Source of the DNA: Actimicrobium sp047621345 | GTDB taxonomy: Bacteria > Pseudomonadota > Gammaproteobacteria > Burkholderiales > Burkholderiaceae_D | Assembly: GCA_047621345.1 (NCBI GenBank) | Contig: JBLHLW010000003.1 | Location: 1 to 64,000, forward strand | Direction: 5' to 3' | DNA length: 64,000 nt | Shown here: piece by piece, positions 1 through 8,108 of the stretch | Layout of the letters: the number at the start of each line of letters is the position of its first letter | Position numbering within the stretch: the stretch's first letter is position 1 | Position numbers and translations under genes: made by a program | The notes under the pieces: generated by a model | Databases searched by the model: none | Seen by the model: only the letters and a program-made list of their open reading frames with translations | What the model was told of the DNA's origin: nothing

Positions 1-25
1 CCAAGTTGCCAAAAAAGCAGCTTAA
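1..25 (+). CDS. rpsP: 30S ribosomal protein S16, C-terminal end (partial)
   Basis: Only the last seven codons are in the window. They read Gln-Val-Ala-Lys-Lys-Ala-Ala followed by TAA at 23-25. A lysine/alanine tail directly upstream of rimM, trmD and rplS is what the rpsP-rimM-trmD-rplS operon predicts. S16 is a small-subunit assembly protein. The identification rests on gene order and the basic tail, because the body of the protein lies outside the window. Confidence 0.7.
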
Positions 26-34
26 GTCGCAGGT

Positions 35-598
35 TTGACAGTTAATTCGCCACTTAACACCGGTTCGGGAGTCGTTGTCCCCGCTGACCTGGTTCAGGTA
101 GGGTATGTGTCCGGTGCTTACGGCCTCAACGGCTGGGTGAGGATAAAGCCCTTCTCTTCGACTGGGGAAGCGCTGCTCAATGCAAGAGTCTGGTGGCTGG
201 ATAAGCCAGCGTTGCGTGATATCGACGTGATGCAGGCAAAGTTGCACAGCGGTGATGTGGTCGCGCAGTTAGTAGGCGTTGCCGGGCGAGACGCGGCAGA
301 AGCGCTGAAAGGCACTTCGGTACAGATCCCGCGCAAGCACTTTCCGGCTCTGCCCGACGGAGAGTTTTACTGGGTCGATTTGATCGGGCTGGCAGTTGAA
401 AATTTGCAAGGTGAGCGTATCGGAGTGGTCCATGACATGATGGATAACGGTGCACATCCTATCTTGCGGGTGGAAGGCTCTACTAGTCTCGATGCGGACA
501 AGCCGGATGAAATCCTTATCCCGTTTGTGGGGAAATTTATCCAGGCTGTCGACCAAAATGCCAGAATAATTACCGTAGATTGGGGTCTGGACTATTAG
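35..598 (+). CDS. rimM: Ribosome maturation factor RimM
   Basis: RimM binds ribosomal protein S19 and helps mature the 3' (head) domain of the 30S subunit. The 187-residue product has the N-terminal beta-barrel motif VGYVSGAYGLNGWVRI at about residues 22-37 and the C-terminal PRC-barrel with FYWVDLIGL at about 111-119 and IPFV near the end. Length is normal. The gene lies nine bases after the rpsP stop and just upstream of trmD. The start taken is TTG at 35. Its ribosome-binding site is poor (AGG only a few bases upstream), so translation may be coupled to rpsP. No better start exists before the conserved core. Confidence 0.93.
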   Translation: MTVNSPLNTGSGVVVPADLVQVGYVSGAYGLNGWVRIKPFSSTGEALLNARVWWLDKPALRDIDVMQAKLHSGDVVAQLVGVAGRDAAEALKGTSVQIPRKHFPALPDGEFYWVDLIGLAVENLQGERIGVVHDMMDNGAHPILRVEGSTSLDADKPDEILIPFVGKFIQAVDQNARIITVDWGLDY

Positions 599-633
599 CA
601 CGCCAGTACTCCTTCCGCAAGTCGGAGACGCCG

Positions 634-1383
634 ATGCAGTTTGATGTCATCACACTTTTTCCTGAAATGTTCACCGCGCTGACACAGTCAGGGATTACAC
701 GGCGAGCATTTGAGCAGAGCAAGTGGGGGTTGTCGCTGTGGAATCCTCGAGATTTTACAAATGACAACCACCGCACTGTGGATGATCGGCCTTACGGCGG
801 TGGTCCCGGTATGGTGATGTTAGCCAAACCGCTCGAAGCGGCCATTGCTGCGTCTAAAGTGCGGCAGCAGGAACTTGGTTTGACAGTCCCGCGAGTCGTT
901 TATTTGTCTCCGCAAGGAAGCGCTCTGACACATTCGCGAGTCATGCAGATGGCACTTGAGCCTGGGTTGGTTTTGCTGTGCGGCCGCTACGAAGCGGTCG
1001 ATCAGCGTTTGATTGACCGCTGCGTGGACGAGGAAATTAGTCTCGGTGATTTCGTGCTTTCGGGTGGCGAGTTGCCAGCGATGGCCCTGATGGATGCGGT
1101 AATTCGGCAACTTCCAGGCGCGTTGCATGACGACGCCTCTGCTGTGGAAGACAGTTTCGTCAACGGTTTGCTGGATTGTCCGCATTTCACGCGGCCTGAA
1201 CTCTCCGAGGGCATGGCCGTGCCATCTGTGTTGATGGGTGGTAATCATGCCGAGATCCTGAAATGGCGACGTGAGCAAGCGCTCGCGGCGACTCTCAGGA
1301 AACGTCCCGACCTGATCGTCACTGCCCGTGCTGCGGGTGTGCTGAGTCGTAAGGACGAACAATTTTTAAGCAGTTTGCAGTAG
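634..1383 (+). CDS. trmD: tRNA (guanine-37-N1)-methyltransferase TrmD
   Basis: TrmD transfers a methyl group from S-adenosylmethionine to G37 of tRNAs that have G36, which prevents +1 frameshifting. The protein opens MQFDVITLFPEMF and shows the family blocks GGGPGMVM (about residue 55), LSPQG (about 91), LCGRYEAVDQR (about 113) and the SPOUT trefoil-knot segment LGDFVLSGGELPA (about 134). ATG 634 was chosen because the family N-terminus begins there and GGAG lies about ten bases upstream. The same frame stays open back to 580, overlapping rimM, but those residues are not family-like. Length of 249 residues is normal. Confidence 0.96.
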   Translation: MQFDVITLFPEMFTALTQSGITRRAFEQSKWGLSLWNPRDFTNDNHRTVDDRPYGGGPGMVMLAKPLEAAIAASKVRQQELGLTVPRVVYLSPQGSALTHSRVMQMALEPGLVLLCGRYEAVDQRLIDRCVDEEISLGDFVLSGGELPAMALMDAVIRQLPGALHDDASAVEDSFVNGLLDCPHFTRPELSEGMAVPSVLMGGNHAEILKWRREQALAATLRKRPDLIVTARAAGVLSRKDEQFLSSLQ

Positions 1384-1393
1384 GTTGTATCGG

Positions 1394-1464
1394 GCGGGTG
1401 ACTTTTCTGTCGACCCGCATGTTTAATTCCATCCTCTACTGGGCAATAAGGTGTGCAAACACCT
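1394..1464 (+). promoter_or_regulatory. Candidate structured leader of rplS
   Basis: The 112-base trmD-rplS gap holds two stem-loops. One is at 1394-1418: GCGGGT pairs with ACCCGC, with an inner GAC/GTC. The other is at 1449-1464: AGGTGT and ACACCT form a perfect 6-bp stem closed by GCAA, a GNRA-type tetraloop. The second ends about 20 bases before the rplS ribosome-binding site (AAGGAG, 1484-1489). Ribosomal protein leaders often contain such structures. A regulatory role is inference, and there is no T tract for a terminator. Confidence 0.35.
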
Positions 1465-1495
1465 AGCGTCAGCAAGATGGCACAAGGAGTTTTAA

Positions 1496-1882
1496 ATGGA
1501 TCTGATCCAGCAACTTGAGCAAGAAGAAATTGCCCGTTTGGGCAAGAGCATCCCTGATTTCGCGCCAGGTGACACCGTTATCGTCAGCGTCAACGTCGTT
1601 GAGGGCACCCGCAAGCGTGCTCAGGCCTACGAGGGTGTTGTCATTTCTCGTCGCAACCGTGGTCTGAACTCGAACTTCATCGTTCGTAAAATTTCCTCAG
1701 GTGAAGGCGTAGAGCGTACATTCCAGTTGTACTCGCCGTTGATCGCTTCGATCGAAGTCAAGCGTCGTGGTGATGTCCGCCGTGCAAAACTGTACTACCT
1801 GCGTGAGCGTTCCGGTAAATCGGCGCGTATCAAAGAAAAACTGCCAAACCGTCGCGTCGCTGCGAAAAAAGCAGCAGCTTAA
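1496..1882 (+). CDS. rplS: 50S ribosomal protein L19
   Basis: L19 sits at the 30S-50S interface. The 128-residue product has the family start MDLIQQLEQEEI, then FAPGDTVIVSVNVVEGTRKR, and the diagnostic VERTFQLYSPLI and GDVRRAKLYYLRERSGK in the second half. It ends in a lysine/alanine tail similar to that of S16. AAGGAG lies 6-7 bases before the ATG. It closes the rpsP-rimM-trmD-rplS operon and is followed by a strong terminator. Confidence 0.98.
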   Translation: MDLIQQLEQEEIARLGKSIPDFAPGDTVIVSVNVVEGTRKRAQAYEGVVISRRNRGLNSNFIVRKISSGEGVERTFQLYSPLIASIEVKRRGDVRRAKLYYLRERSGKSARIKEKLPNRRVAAKKAAA

Positions 1883-1904
1883 TTTGAGCCGCATGTAAAG
1901 TTTT

Positions 1905-1940
1905 AAAGGGGGTACCTCATGGTGCCCCTTTTTTGTTTTT
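1905..1940 (+). terminator. Rho-independent terminator after rplS
   Basis: AAAGGGGGTACC (1905-1916) pairs with GGTGCCCCTTTT (1921-1932) over 12 positions, two of them G-T wobbles, closed by TCAT. A T-rich tract (TTTTTTGTTTTT) follows. This marks the end of the ribosomal operon. Confidence 0.9.
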
Positions 1941-2010
1941 GCGAATAAATGGCGATGCGATACAAAGTGGTACCGTACTCGTCTCATTTGTCTTTCTCAG
2001 GGTTTTCATT

Positions 2011-2682
2011 GTGTCCAGATTGCTATTCGATCCCCAATGTATTCCAGTCGATTCGGTGGCTGGAGAACAGTCCGTACTCGGTGCGCGACTCAACGGGGTT
2101 TGGCTGCGTCAGCGTTTTGCTACGCCGGAGGACTGGACGCAAGAAAGCAATGACGAGCGACCGGATTTGTCTCCGACACGGGTGCCGATTCCGGCCTCGG
2201 TCCTCCTGCCTATTGTTGAGCGCAGTCACGGTTTGACGATGCTGCTGACTCAGCGTAGTCCGAATCTGAACAGCCATCCCGGTCAGATTGCGTTTCCAGG
2301 CGGTCGTGCAGATGCGGGGGACAACTCCGCCGTCGACACGGCGTTGCGTGAAACGGAAGAAGAAATCGGCCTGGCCCGTCGGCATATTGATGTTATTGGC
2401 ACCTTGCCCGACTATATTACGATAACTGGATACCAGATCACGCCGGTGGTAGCACTGATTCGACCTCCATTCGAGTTGCGCGCCGAGCCCGGTGAAGTCG
2501 AAGAGATCTTCGAAGTGCCACTCGCTTTTTTGATGGATGGCATGCATCATCAGCGCCGCGCTCTCGAACTGCCGAACGGCGCGGGACATCGTACTTTTTA
2601 CGCAATGCCTTATGAGCGCTTTTTTATCTGGGGTGCCACTGCTGGAATTTTGCGCAATTTGTTCCATTTTTTACGGGCTTGA
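2011..2682 (+). CDS. CoA pyrophosphatase, Nudix family (NudL-like)
   Basis: Likely hydrolyses coenzyme A or its oxidised derivatives to 4'-phosphopantetheine and 3',5'-ADP. The CoA-type Nudix signature is clear: LLTQRSPNL, then SHPGQIAFPGGRAD, then LRETEEEIGL. After the Nudix box comes the conserved ITGYQITPVVALI. The GTG at 2011 is preferred (VSRLLFDPQ), about ten bases after a CAGGG element; the frame is open back to 1933 without family-like sequence. The Nudix box lacks the first glutamate of the general pattern, as is usual in this subfamily. About 223 residues, cytosolic. Confidence 0.88.
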   Translation: MSRLLFDPQCIPVDSVAGEQSVLGARLNGVWLRQRFATPEDWTQESNDERPDLSPTRVPIPASVLLPIVERSHGLTMLLTQRSPNLNSHPGQIAFPGGRADAGDNSAVDTALRETEEEIGLARRHIDVIGTLPDYITITGYQITPVVALIRPPFELRAEPGEVEEIFEVPLAFLMDGMHHQRRALELPNGAGHRTFYAMPYERFFIWGATAGILRNLFHFLRA

Positions 2683-2777
2683 ATAACGGTCAAACTCACC
2701 TGCTCTCAGTCCGGCTGGTTTGATTCCAGCCCTGTGTTGCGTTATCGTACGGTTACCAAGCAATTTAAGGCGTCCTG

Positions 2778-3734
2778 ATGACATTTCTTTCCATTTTGTG
2801 CGCACTACTCATTGAGCAACTGAAACCGCTACGCGCGGACAATCCGATTTATGGGGCTATCAAGCTGCTGGCCGCTCGCATGGAACTCTGGTTTAACGCC
2901 GGTCATCCGTATCACGGAAAACTCGGATGGTTCCTTGTCATGGCTGCCTTGATGGTGCCGACTGCATTGATTTATTGGCTCGCCTTGCGACTAAGTCCAT
3001 TTGCGGCGCTGGCATGGAATATTTTAATCGTCTATCTGACGCTCGGATTTCGTCATTACAGTCACTACTATTCCTCAATACAACTTGCGCTCAACAGCGG
3101 CGATGATGCGAGTGCACGCGTCCTGCTGGCAGAGTGGACAAAGCAGGACGCCAGCGCGATGGAGTCGGGTGAAATCGCTCGAATCGCTGTTGAAAAGGCA
3201 TTGATAACGACACACCGTAATGTCTTCGGTGTATTTTTCTGGTTCCTGATGCCGCTCGGTCCGGCTTGCGCAATCATGTATCGAGTTGCGGAATATCTGT
3301 CGCGCGCATGGAATGAACCCGAGCATATGAAAAACGAAACGTTTGGGCTATTTGCGGCGCGCGCTTTTTACTGGATCGATTGGATACCGGCTCGCTTGAC
3401 CGCAATTGCATTCGCTATCGTCGGTAATTTTGAAGACGCGATTTATGCATGGCGTAACTTTGCCAGTCGCTGGCAAGAAGAGGCTGTGGGCATTATTTTG
3501 GCGGCTGGCGGCGGTGCACTAGGTATCCGACTCGGAACGCCGCTACAGGGTGCAGCCAACGTCATGCCGGTCGATCCAACTAGTCAAGAATCGACAGATT
3601 TGGAGTCCGATGGGACTCCTGGCGAAGAGCCAACCGCACGTGCGCTACAGAGCACGGTTGGGCTAGTGTGGCGTGCCTTGTTGTTGTGGATGTTGCTGCT
3701 GTTATTGCTGTCAGTGGCGGTATGGCTGGGCTAG
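2778..3734 (+). CDS. CobD/CbiB family membrane protein
   Basis: A 318-residue inner-membrane protein with several hydrophobic segments, including ones near residues 55-75, 80-95, 150-170 and a C-terminal helix at about 297-316. It resembles the CobD/CbiB family, which in cobalamin synthesis joins aminopropanol to cobyric acid. In betaproteobacteria a lone copy often sits beside the Nudix gene with no cobalamin genes nearby, as here. The functional assignment is therefore by fold family only; an AmpE-like regulatory role is equally possible. A degraded, polar stretch at about 265-285 precedes the last helix. Confidence 0.7.
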   Translation: MTFLSILCALLIEQLKPLRADNPIYGAIKLLAARMELWFNAGHPYHGKLGWFLVMAALMVPTALIYWLALRLSPFAALAWNILIVYLTLGFRHYSHYYSSIQLALNSGDDASARVLLAEWTKQDASAMESGEIARIAVEKALITTHRNVFGVFFWFLMPLGPACAIMYRVAEYLSRAWNEPEHMKNETFGLFAARAFYWIDWIPARLTAIAFAIVGNFEDAIYAWRNFASRWQEEAVGIILAAGGGALGIRLGTPLQGAANVMPVDPTSQESTDLESDGTPGEEPTARALQSTVGLVWRALLLWMLLLLLLSVAVWLG

Positions 3735-3887
3735 AGGATTATCGGGTAGGCGAGACGCCTCCCGATTTCGGAATGTGAGATGCGGTTTTGGTTCAAGTCT
3801 TCTATAAGATATAATTTGTAAGAATTCAAGGGGCTGCTGTGACCCCGGGCCAACCCGCCGTCTTCATTATTGAAACCAGCCCTACCC

Positions 3888-4238
3888 ATGGCCGATCCAG
3901 ATAAAAAACCACCAATAATCGCAAACGAATTTTTCATTCTGGGATTAACCAGTGTTGGAAAACAATTCCGTCCCAGTGACTGGACGGAACGACTGTGCGG
4001 CGCGATGTCGTGCTTCAGGCCGGAGGGTTCCGGTGGACGCAACGCTCATTTGAAGTATTCTCCCTACGTTCGTCCGACCGTACTCAATGGCGTCAAATCG
4101 GTCGTGGTCGACGAAGCGTTGCGCCAGATCGAGCCATTGGCATTTCACTTCGTTATGGACTTCGCACGCGACAACGATTTGCAAGTCATTGATGCTTGCT
4201 TGCTGCCAGATCCGGGAAGCGCGCCTGACATCGATTGA
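3888..4238 (+). CDS. DUF3579 family protein
   Basis: A 116-residue soluble protein with the DUF3579 pattern: FFILGLTSVGKQFRPSDW, ERLCGAMSCF, then YVRPTVLNGVKSVVVDEAL and FAFDFARDN-like residues near the C-terminus. The family is found almost only in betaproteobacteria, and I know of no established function. ATG 3888 matches the family start; an upstream ATG at 3870 is in frame. The stop overlaps possible upstream starts of the next gene (TTGATG around 4235), so the two may be translated together. Confidence 0.85.
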   Translation: MADPDKKPPIIANEFFILGLTSVGKQFRPSDWTERLCGAMSCFRPEGSGGRNAHLKYSPYVRPTVLNGVKSVVVDEALRQIEPLAFHFVMDFARDNDLQVIDACLLPDPGSAPDID

Positions 4239-4291
4239 TGTACCGTCTTGTTATTATCGCCAGACTCCCCCCGAATCAAGGAACTGTCCTA

Positions 4292-5215
4292 GTGAGTTCA
4301 CACCATCATGACCATCACAAGCATGATCACCACGGCCATCATCATGCTGTTCCGACCAATCACAATGCGGCGTTTGCGATTGCAATAGCACTGAACGTGG
4401 CGTTCGTTGCTGTTGAATTCGTCTATGGATTTATTGCTCAGTCGACCGCATTACTAGCCGATGCGGGACACAATCTTTCCGACGTGTTGGGCTTGCTGCT
4501 TGCTTGGGGCGCGGCCCTACTCGCACGCAAGCAACCGAATGCCCGCTATACCTATGGCTTACGCAGCAGTTCCATCCTTGCCGCGCTAGCCAACGCACTC
4601 CTGCTGCTGATCGCGTGCGCTGCCATTGCGTGGGAGGCGGTGGCCCGGTTTGTCGAGCCTGCGCCGGTGGCCAGTATGACGGTCATGGTGGTCGCTGGCA
4701 TCGGTATTCTCATCAATGGTCTGTCAGCCTGGCTGTTTGTGGCAGGCAGCAAGGACGATTTGAATATCCGCGGTGCATTCTTGCATATGGCAGCCGATGC
4801 GTTAGTCTCACTGGCAGTCGTGGTCGGTGCCGCAGTGATGTTCTTTACCAGCTGGTATTTGATTGATGCGCTGCTGAGTCTAGTGATTGTTGCTGTCATC
4901 TTGTTCGGTACCTGGAGCCTGCTACGCGAGGCGATACGATTGGCGCTCAGTGCAGTGCCAGAAAATATCGATCTCGATGCGGTAGAACAATTTCTGCAGG
5001 GTTTGCCTGGAGTGTCGGCTGTACAGGATCTGCATATCTGGGCGATGAGTACCACCGAGGCAGCACTGACCGCCCATTTGGTCATGCAAGAAGGTCATCC
5101 CGGCGATGCGTTCATGGCTGACGTGTCGCATGAGTTGACGGAGCATTACCGGATTGTGCACACCACGATCCAGATCCAGTCTAAGTCAGCGAGTCTCGGT
5201 TGCGTACTCAAGTGA
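4292..5215 (+). CDS. Cation diffusion facilitator (Zn/Cd/Co efflux, CzcD/ZitB type)
   Basis: Antiporter that exports divalent metal ions in exchange for protons. The N-terminus is very histidine rich (twelve of about the first twenty-two residues), a likely metal-gathering segment. Six helices follow, with the intramembrane metal sites LLADAGHNLSDV (HxxxD in helix 2) and HMAADALVSL (HxxxD in helix 5). The cytoplasmic C-terminal domain has VSAVQDLHIWAMS. GTG 4292 is preferred because AAGGA lies about ten bases upstream; the frame is open to TTG 4235. It follows DUF3579 closely. Confidence 0.92.
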   Translation: MSSHHHDHHKHDHHGHHHAVPTNHNAAFAIAIALNVAFVAVEFVYGFIAQSTALLADAGHNLSDVLGLLLAWGAALLARKQPNARYTYGLRSSSILAALANALLLLIACAAIAWEAVARFVEPAPVASMTVMVVAGIGILINGLSAWLFVAGSKDDLNIRGAFLHMAADALVSLAVVVGAAVMFFTSWYLIDALLSLVIVAVILFGTWSLLREAIRLALSAVPENIDLDAVEQFLQGLPGVSAVQDLHIWAMSTTEAALTAHLVMQEGHPGDAFMADVSHELTEHYRIVHTTIQIQSKSASLGCVLK

Positions 5216-5252
5216 GCTTATCCGCCGCATCCTGATATTTACCGGAGCCGAC

Positions 5253-5912
5253 ATGGCATTGTGGAGCAGTCCCGATTTCCTGGCGTCGCTGTGTAGCATT
5301 GCTTTGCTGCTGGCGTACTACGCTTGGCTATTCTGGCAGGTGCGGCGCAGCCCCGATTACAGTGTTCATCGCGTGAATCAAACCGCTCGGGGGCTCTGGA
5401 TTCGGCATGTGATGTCGACTCCCGGTCTCGAGGTGCTGGCGATACAGACTCTGCGCAACTTGTCCATGGCGGCCACTTTCAAGGGGTCGACATCGGTTTT
5501 ACTGATCCTCGGTACGCTGACGTTGTCGGGGCAATCGGAGAACCTCGGTCACGCCTGGCATGCATTGACCCCGGTTGTCTCGTCGGCACCCGGTTGGTGG
5601 ACGATCAAGATACTTTGCCTGCTGACAACGCTGATTGTGGCTTTCTTTGCATTTGTGATGACGATCCGCATGCTCAATCATGTGATGTTTATGGTGAATC
5701 TACCCGCCTGCGCTGCTGTGGGCACGCTTTCCCCTGCGACCGTGGCTCGCCGGCTTAATCGTGCCGGCAGTTTCTATAGCATTGGCATGCGTGCGTTGTT
5801 TGGCGCGATACCGTTGGTATTTTGGCTGTTTGGTAGTCTTTTCTTTGTGAGCGCAACGGCAGGCCTCGTACTGGTCCTCTTCTTGATTGATCGTAATCGC
5901 GTCGGAACTTGA
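5253..5912 (+). CDS. DUF599 family membrane protein
   Basis: A 219-residue integral membrane protein with about four or five hydrophobic segments. DUF599 features include RGLWIRHVM near residue 42, LAIQTLRNLSMAATFKGSTS near 57-76, and the helix around RMLNHVMFMVNLP. No function is established for the family. GGAG sits nine bases before ATG 5253. The frame is open to 5154, where it would overlap the CDF gene, but those residues are not family-like. Confidence 0.85.
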   Translation: MALWSSPDFLASLCSIALLLAYYAWLFWQVRRSPDYSVHRVNQTARGLWIRHVMSTPGLEVLAIQTLRNLSMAATFKGSTSVLLILGTLTLSGQSENLGHAWHALTPVVSSAPGWWTIKILCLLTTLIVAFFAFVMTIRMLNHVMFMVNLPACAAVGTLSPATVARRLNRAGSFYSIGMRALFGAIPLVFWLFGSLFFVSATAGLVLVLFLIDRNRVGT

Positions 5913-5975
5913 TCGAGCACCACGAGCCGCCATGATTAAGGCATGATGTGGCCTCGCTGTTTTCGAAAGCTTGCC

Positions 5976-7370
5976 ATGTCCGAGACCCGCACTGAAACCG
6001 ACAGCTTCGGTCCCATCGCCGTCCCCGCTGCCCGCCTCTGGGGTGCGCAGACTCAGCGTTCTCTGGAGTTTTTCGATATTTCGACCGAGCGCATGCCGGA
6101 TGAACTGATCGTGGCGCTTGCCGCCGTCAAGCGCGCGTGCGCGTGCGTCAATGGTGAACTTGGCAAATTATCGGCAGTGAAGGTGCAGGCGATCGTTCAG
6201 GCGGCTGACGAAGTCATCGCCGGCCATCATGTCGCCGAGTTTCCACTCTCGCTCTGGCAGACCGGTTCCGGGACCCAGACCAACATGAATATGAACGAAG
6301 TGCTGGCCAATCGGGGCTCCGAATTACTTGGCGGTCCGCGCGGGGCAGGGCGCCTGCTGCATCCTAATGACGAGGTTAACCTTAGCCAATCGTCCAATGA
6401 TATTTTTCCTAGTGCGATGCATGTCGCTGCCAGCGAAGCGATCGCTCTGCAGTTGTTGCCTGCCTTGCGCTCATTGCGTCAGTCATTGCAACTGAAATCG
6501 ACTGCGTTTGGCGATATCGTCAAGATTGGTCGGACCCATTTGCAAGATGCCACGCCGTTGACATTAGGTCAGGAATTTTCCGGCTATGCAGCCCAACTCG
6601 AGTTTGCCGAATCGGTCATCGTCTCGTCATTGGCAGGACTGCAGGCACTGGCTGCCGGTGGCACTGCAGTCGGTACCGGACTGAATGCTCCAGTCGGTTT
6701 CGGTGAGCTGGTTGCTGCAGAACTGACGCGCACACAGGGGCTGTCTTACACGAGTGCCGTCAACAAGTTCGCTGCACTGGCGGGTCACGAGCCGATGGTC
6801 GCCGCGCATGGTGCACTCAAGACCCTCGCTACGGCCTTGATGAAAATCGCCAACGATGTTCGCTGGCTGGCGTCTGGTCCACGTTCAGGTCTCGGTGAAA
6901 TCAGCATTCCGGCGAATGAGCCAGGAAGCTCGATCATGCCGGGGAAAATTAACCCGACGCAGTGCGAAGCATTGACGATGCTGTGCTGCCAAGTATTCGG
7001 TAATGATGTTTCAATCACGTTGGGAGGAGCGTCGGGTAACTTCGAGCTCAATGTCTTCAAGCCACTTATCGCGCATGCTTTTCTTCAAAGCGTGCGTTTG
7101 CTGGCCGACGGGGTGGCCAGTTTCGACGCACATTGTGTGCAGGGTATCGAGCCTAACAGCGCACGCATTGGTGAATTGCTGGCTAGGTCGTTGATGCTGG
7201 TGACCGCACTCACCCCGCACATCGGCTATGATCGCGCCGCGCAAATTGCGAAGCGTGCACACGTCGATGGCAGCAGCCTTGAGCAGGCCGGCATCGCACT
7301 GGGTTACGTCGATGCCGACGATTTCGCGCGCTGGGTTCAGCCGCGGCAAATGACGACGCCAGACGCTTAA
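5976..7370 (+). CDS. fumC: Fumarate hydratase class II
   Basis: Iron-independent fumarase that interconverts fumarate and L-malate in the TCA cycle; homotetrameric and cytosolic. It has the superfamily signature SSIMPGKINPTQ (about residues 317-328), the substrate-binding segments SGTQTNMNMNEV (about 100) and NLSQSSNDIFPSAMH (about 135), and GRTHLQDATPLTLGQE (about 185). Starts at 5943 and 5946 are in frame with an AAGG just upstream, but family proteins begin MSETR-like, so ATG 5976 is preferred. Length is about 464 residues, normal. Confidence 0.96.
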   Translation: MSETRTETDSFGPIAVPAARLWGAQTQRSLEFFDISTERMPDELIVALAAVKRACACVNGELGKLSAVKVQAIVQAADEVIAGHHVAEFPLSLWQTGSGTQTNMNMNEVLANRGSELLGGPRGAGRLLHPNDEVNLSQSSNDIFPSAMHVAASEAIALQLLPALRSLRQSLQLKSTAFGDIVKIGRTHLQDATPLTLGQEFSGYAAQLEFAESVIVSSLAGLQALAAGGTAVGTGLNAPVGFGELVAAELTRTQGLSYTSAVNKFAALAGHEPMVAAHGALKTLATALMKIANDVRWLASGPRSGLGEISIPANEPGSSIMPGKINPTQCEALTMLCCQVFGNDVSITLGGASGNFELNVFKPLIAHAFLQSVRLLADGVASFDAHCVQGIEPNSARIGELLARSLMLVTALTPHIGYDRAAQIAKRAHVDGSSLEQAGIALGYVDADDFARWVQPRQMTTPDA

Positions 7371-7388
7371 AAGGGGCACTTCAGAATC

Positions 7389-8093
7389 ATGGGACAAATT
7401 TATTTGGTACGACACGGTCAAGCCTCTTTCGGCAGCGCCAATTACGATCGACTGTCGGATCTCGGTGTGCAGCAAGCTCGCCTGCTGGGCGAATGGTATG
7501 CAGAAAAGCGGCAGGGGTTCAGTCGCGTGCTGACCGGCGGCATGAACCGGCACCGTCAAACCGCGGTTGCGTGCCTCGGTGCATTGCCGCGCAATCTGCG
7601 CAGGGAAGGCGACTGGGAAACCGACGCCGGTTTTGCTGAGTACGACCACATGGAAATCTTCGCGCGCTATCAGCCTGAGCTCAGTGATCCAGGATATTTG
7701 GCGCGTTTTCTGGCGGAGAGCGAGCAACCGCTACAGGCGTTTCAGCACTTGTTCGAAGCCGCGACGGCGCGATGGATGTCAGGCAAGAATGACGGCGACT
7801 ATACCGAAACGTGGCCAATTTTCCAGGCCCGCTGCATTGCTGCTCTGCAACGCGTATTGATGTCGCCAGGCAGCGCTCAATCGGTCATTATTTTTACGTC
7901 CGGTGGGACGATTTCGACACTATGCCAGCATGTGCTTGGCATGCCTGATAAAAAGATGCTGGAGTTGAATTGGACGCTTGCCAATGCCGGCGTGACTAAA
8001 CTGCTTTATAGCGGCGACCGGGTCAGCATGAGTTATCTGAATAATTTTGCGCATCTAGAGGCGGGTGGGGTCGCGGCAGTAACTTACCGCTAA
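7389..8093 (+). CDS. Histidine phosphatase family protein (phosphoglycerate-mutase-like)
   Basis: The protein begins MGQIYLVRHGQASFG, which holds the catalytic RHG motif at residues 8-10. The partner arginine follows in RVLTGGMNRHRQTA (about 42-55), and the second histidine region is the IFTSGGTISTL block near 170. Such enzymes use a phosphohistidine intermediate; the true substrate cannot be read from the sequence. A purine-rich AAGGGG lies about 15 bases before the start, a rather long spacing. It follows fumC by 18 bases and may be co-transcribed. Confidence 0.85.
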   Translation: MGQIYLVRHGQASFGSANYDRLSDLGVQQARLLGEWYAEKRQGFSRVLTGGMNRHRQTAVACLGALPRNLRREGDWETDAGFAEYDHMEIFARYQPELSDPGYLARFLAESEQPLQAFQHLFEAATARWMSGKNDGDYTETWPIFQARCIAALQRVLMSPGSAQSVIIFTSGGTISTLCQHVLGMPDKKMLELNWTLANAGVTKLLYSGDRVSMSYLNNFAHLEAGGVAAVTYR

Positions 8094-8101
8094 CCGGTAA
8101 G
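8083..8101. repeat. Short perfect inverted repeat between convergent genes
   Basis: CTTACCG (8083-8089) and CGGTAAG (8095-8101) form a 7-bp stem with a five-base loop. It spans the stop codon of the phosphatase gene and lies just before the end of the convergent Crp/Fnr gene. It may act in transcription termination, but no T tract follows on either strand. Confidence 0.4.
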
Positions 8102-8108
8102 TCTCTGA

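Noticed and set aside
820..1362. Minus-strand frame of 180 codons inside trmD
   Set aside because: Antisense to a well-conserved gene, with no motif of its own.
2011..2682. Nudix box lacking its first glutamate taken as a loss of function
   Set aside because: CoA-type Nudix enzymes such as NudL normally deviate at this position; the CoA signature is intact.
7011..7727. Minus-strand frame of 238 codons across fumC and the phosphatase gene
   Set aside because: Antisense shadow that spans two real genes on the plus strand.
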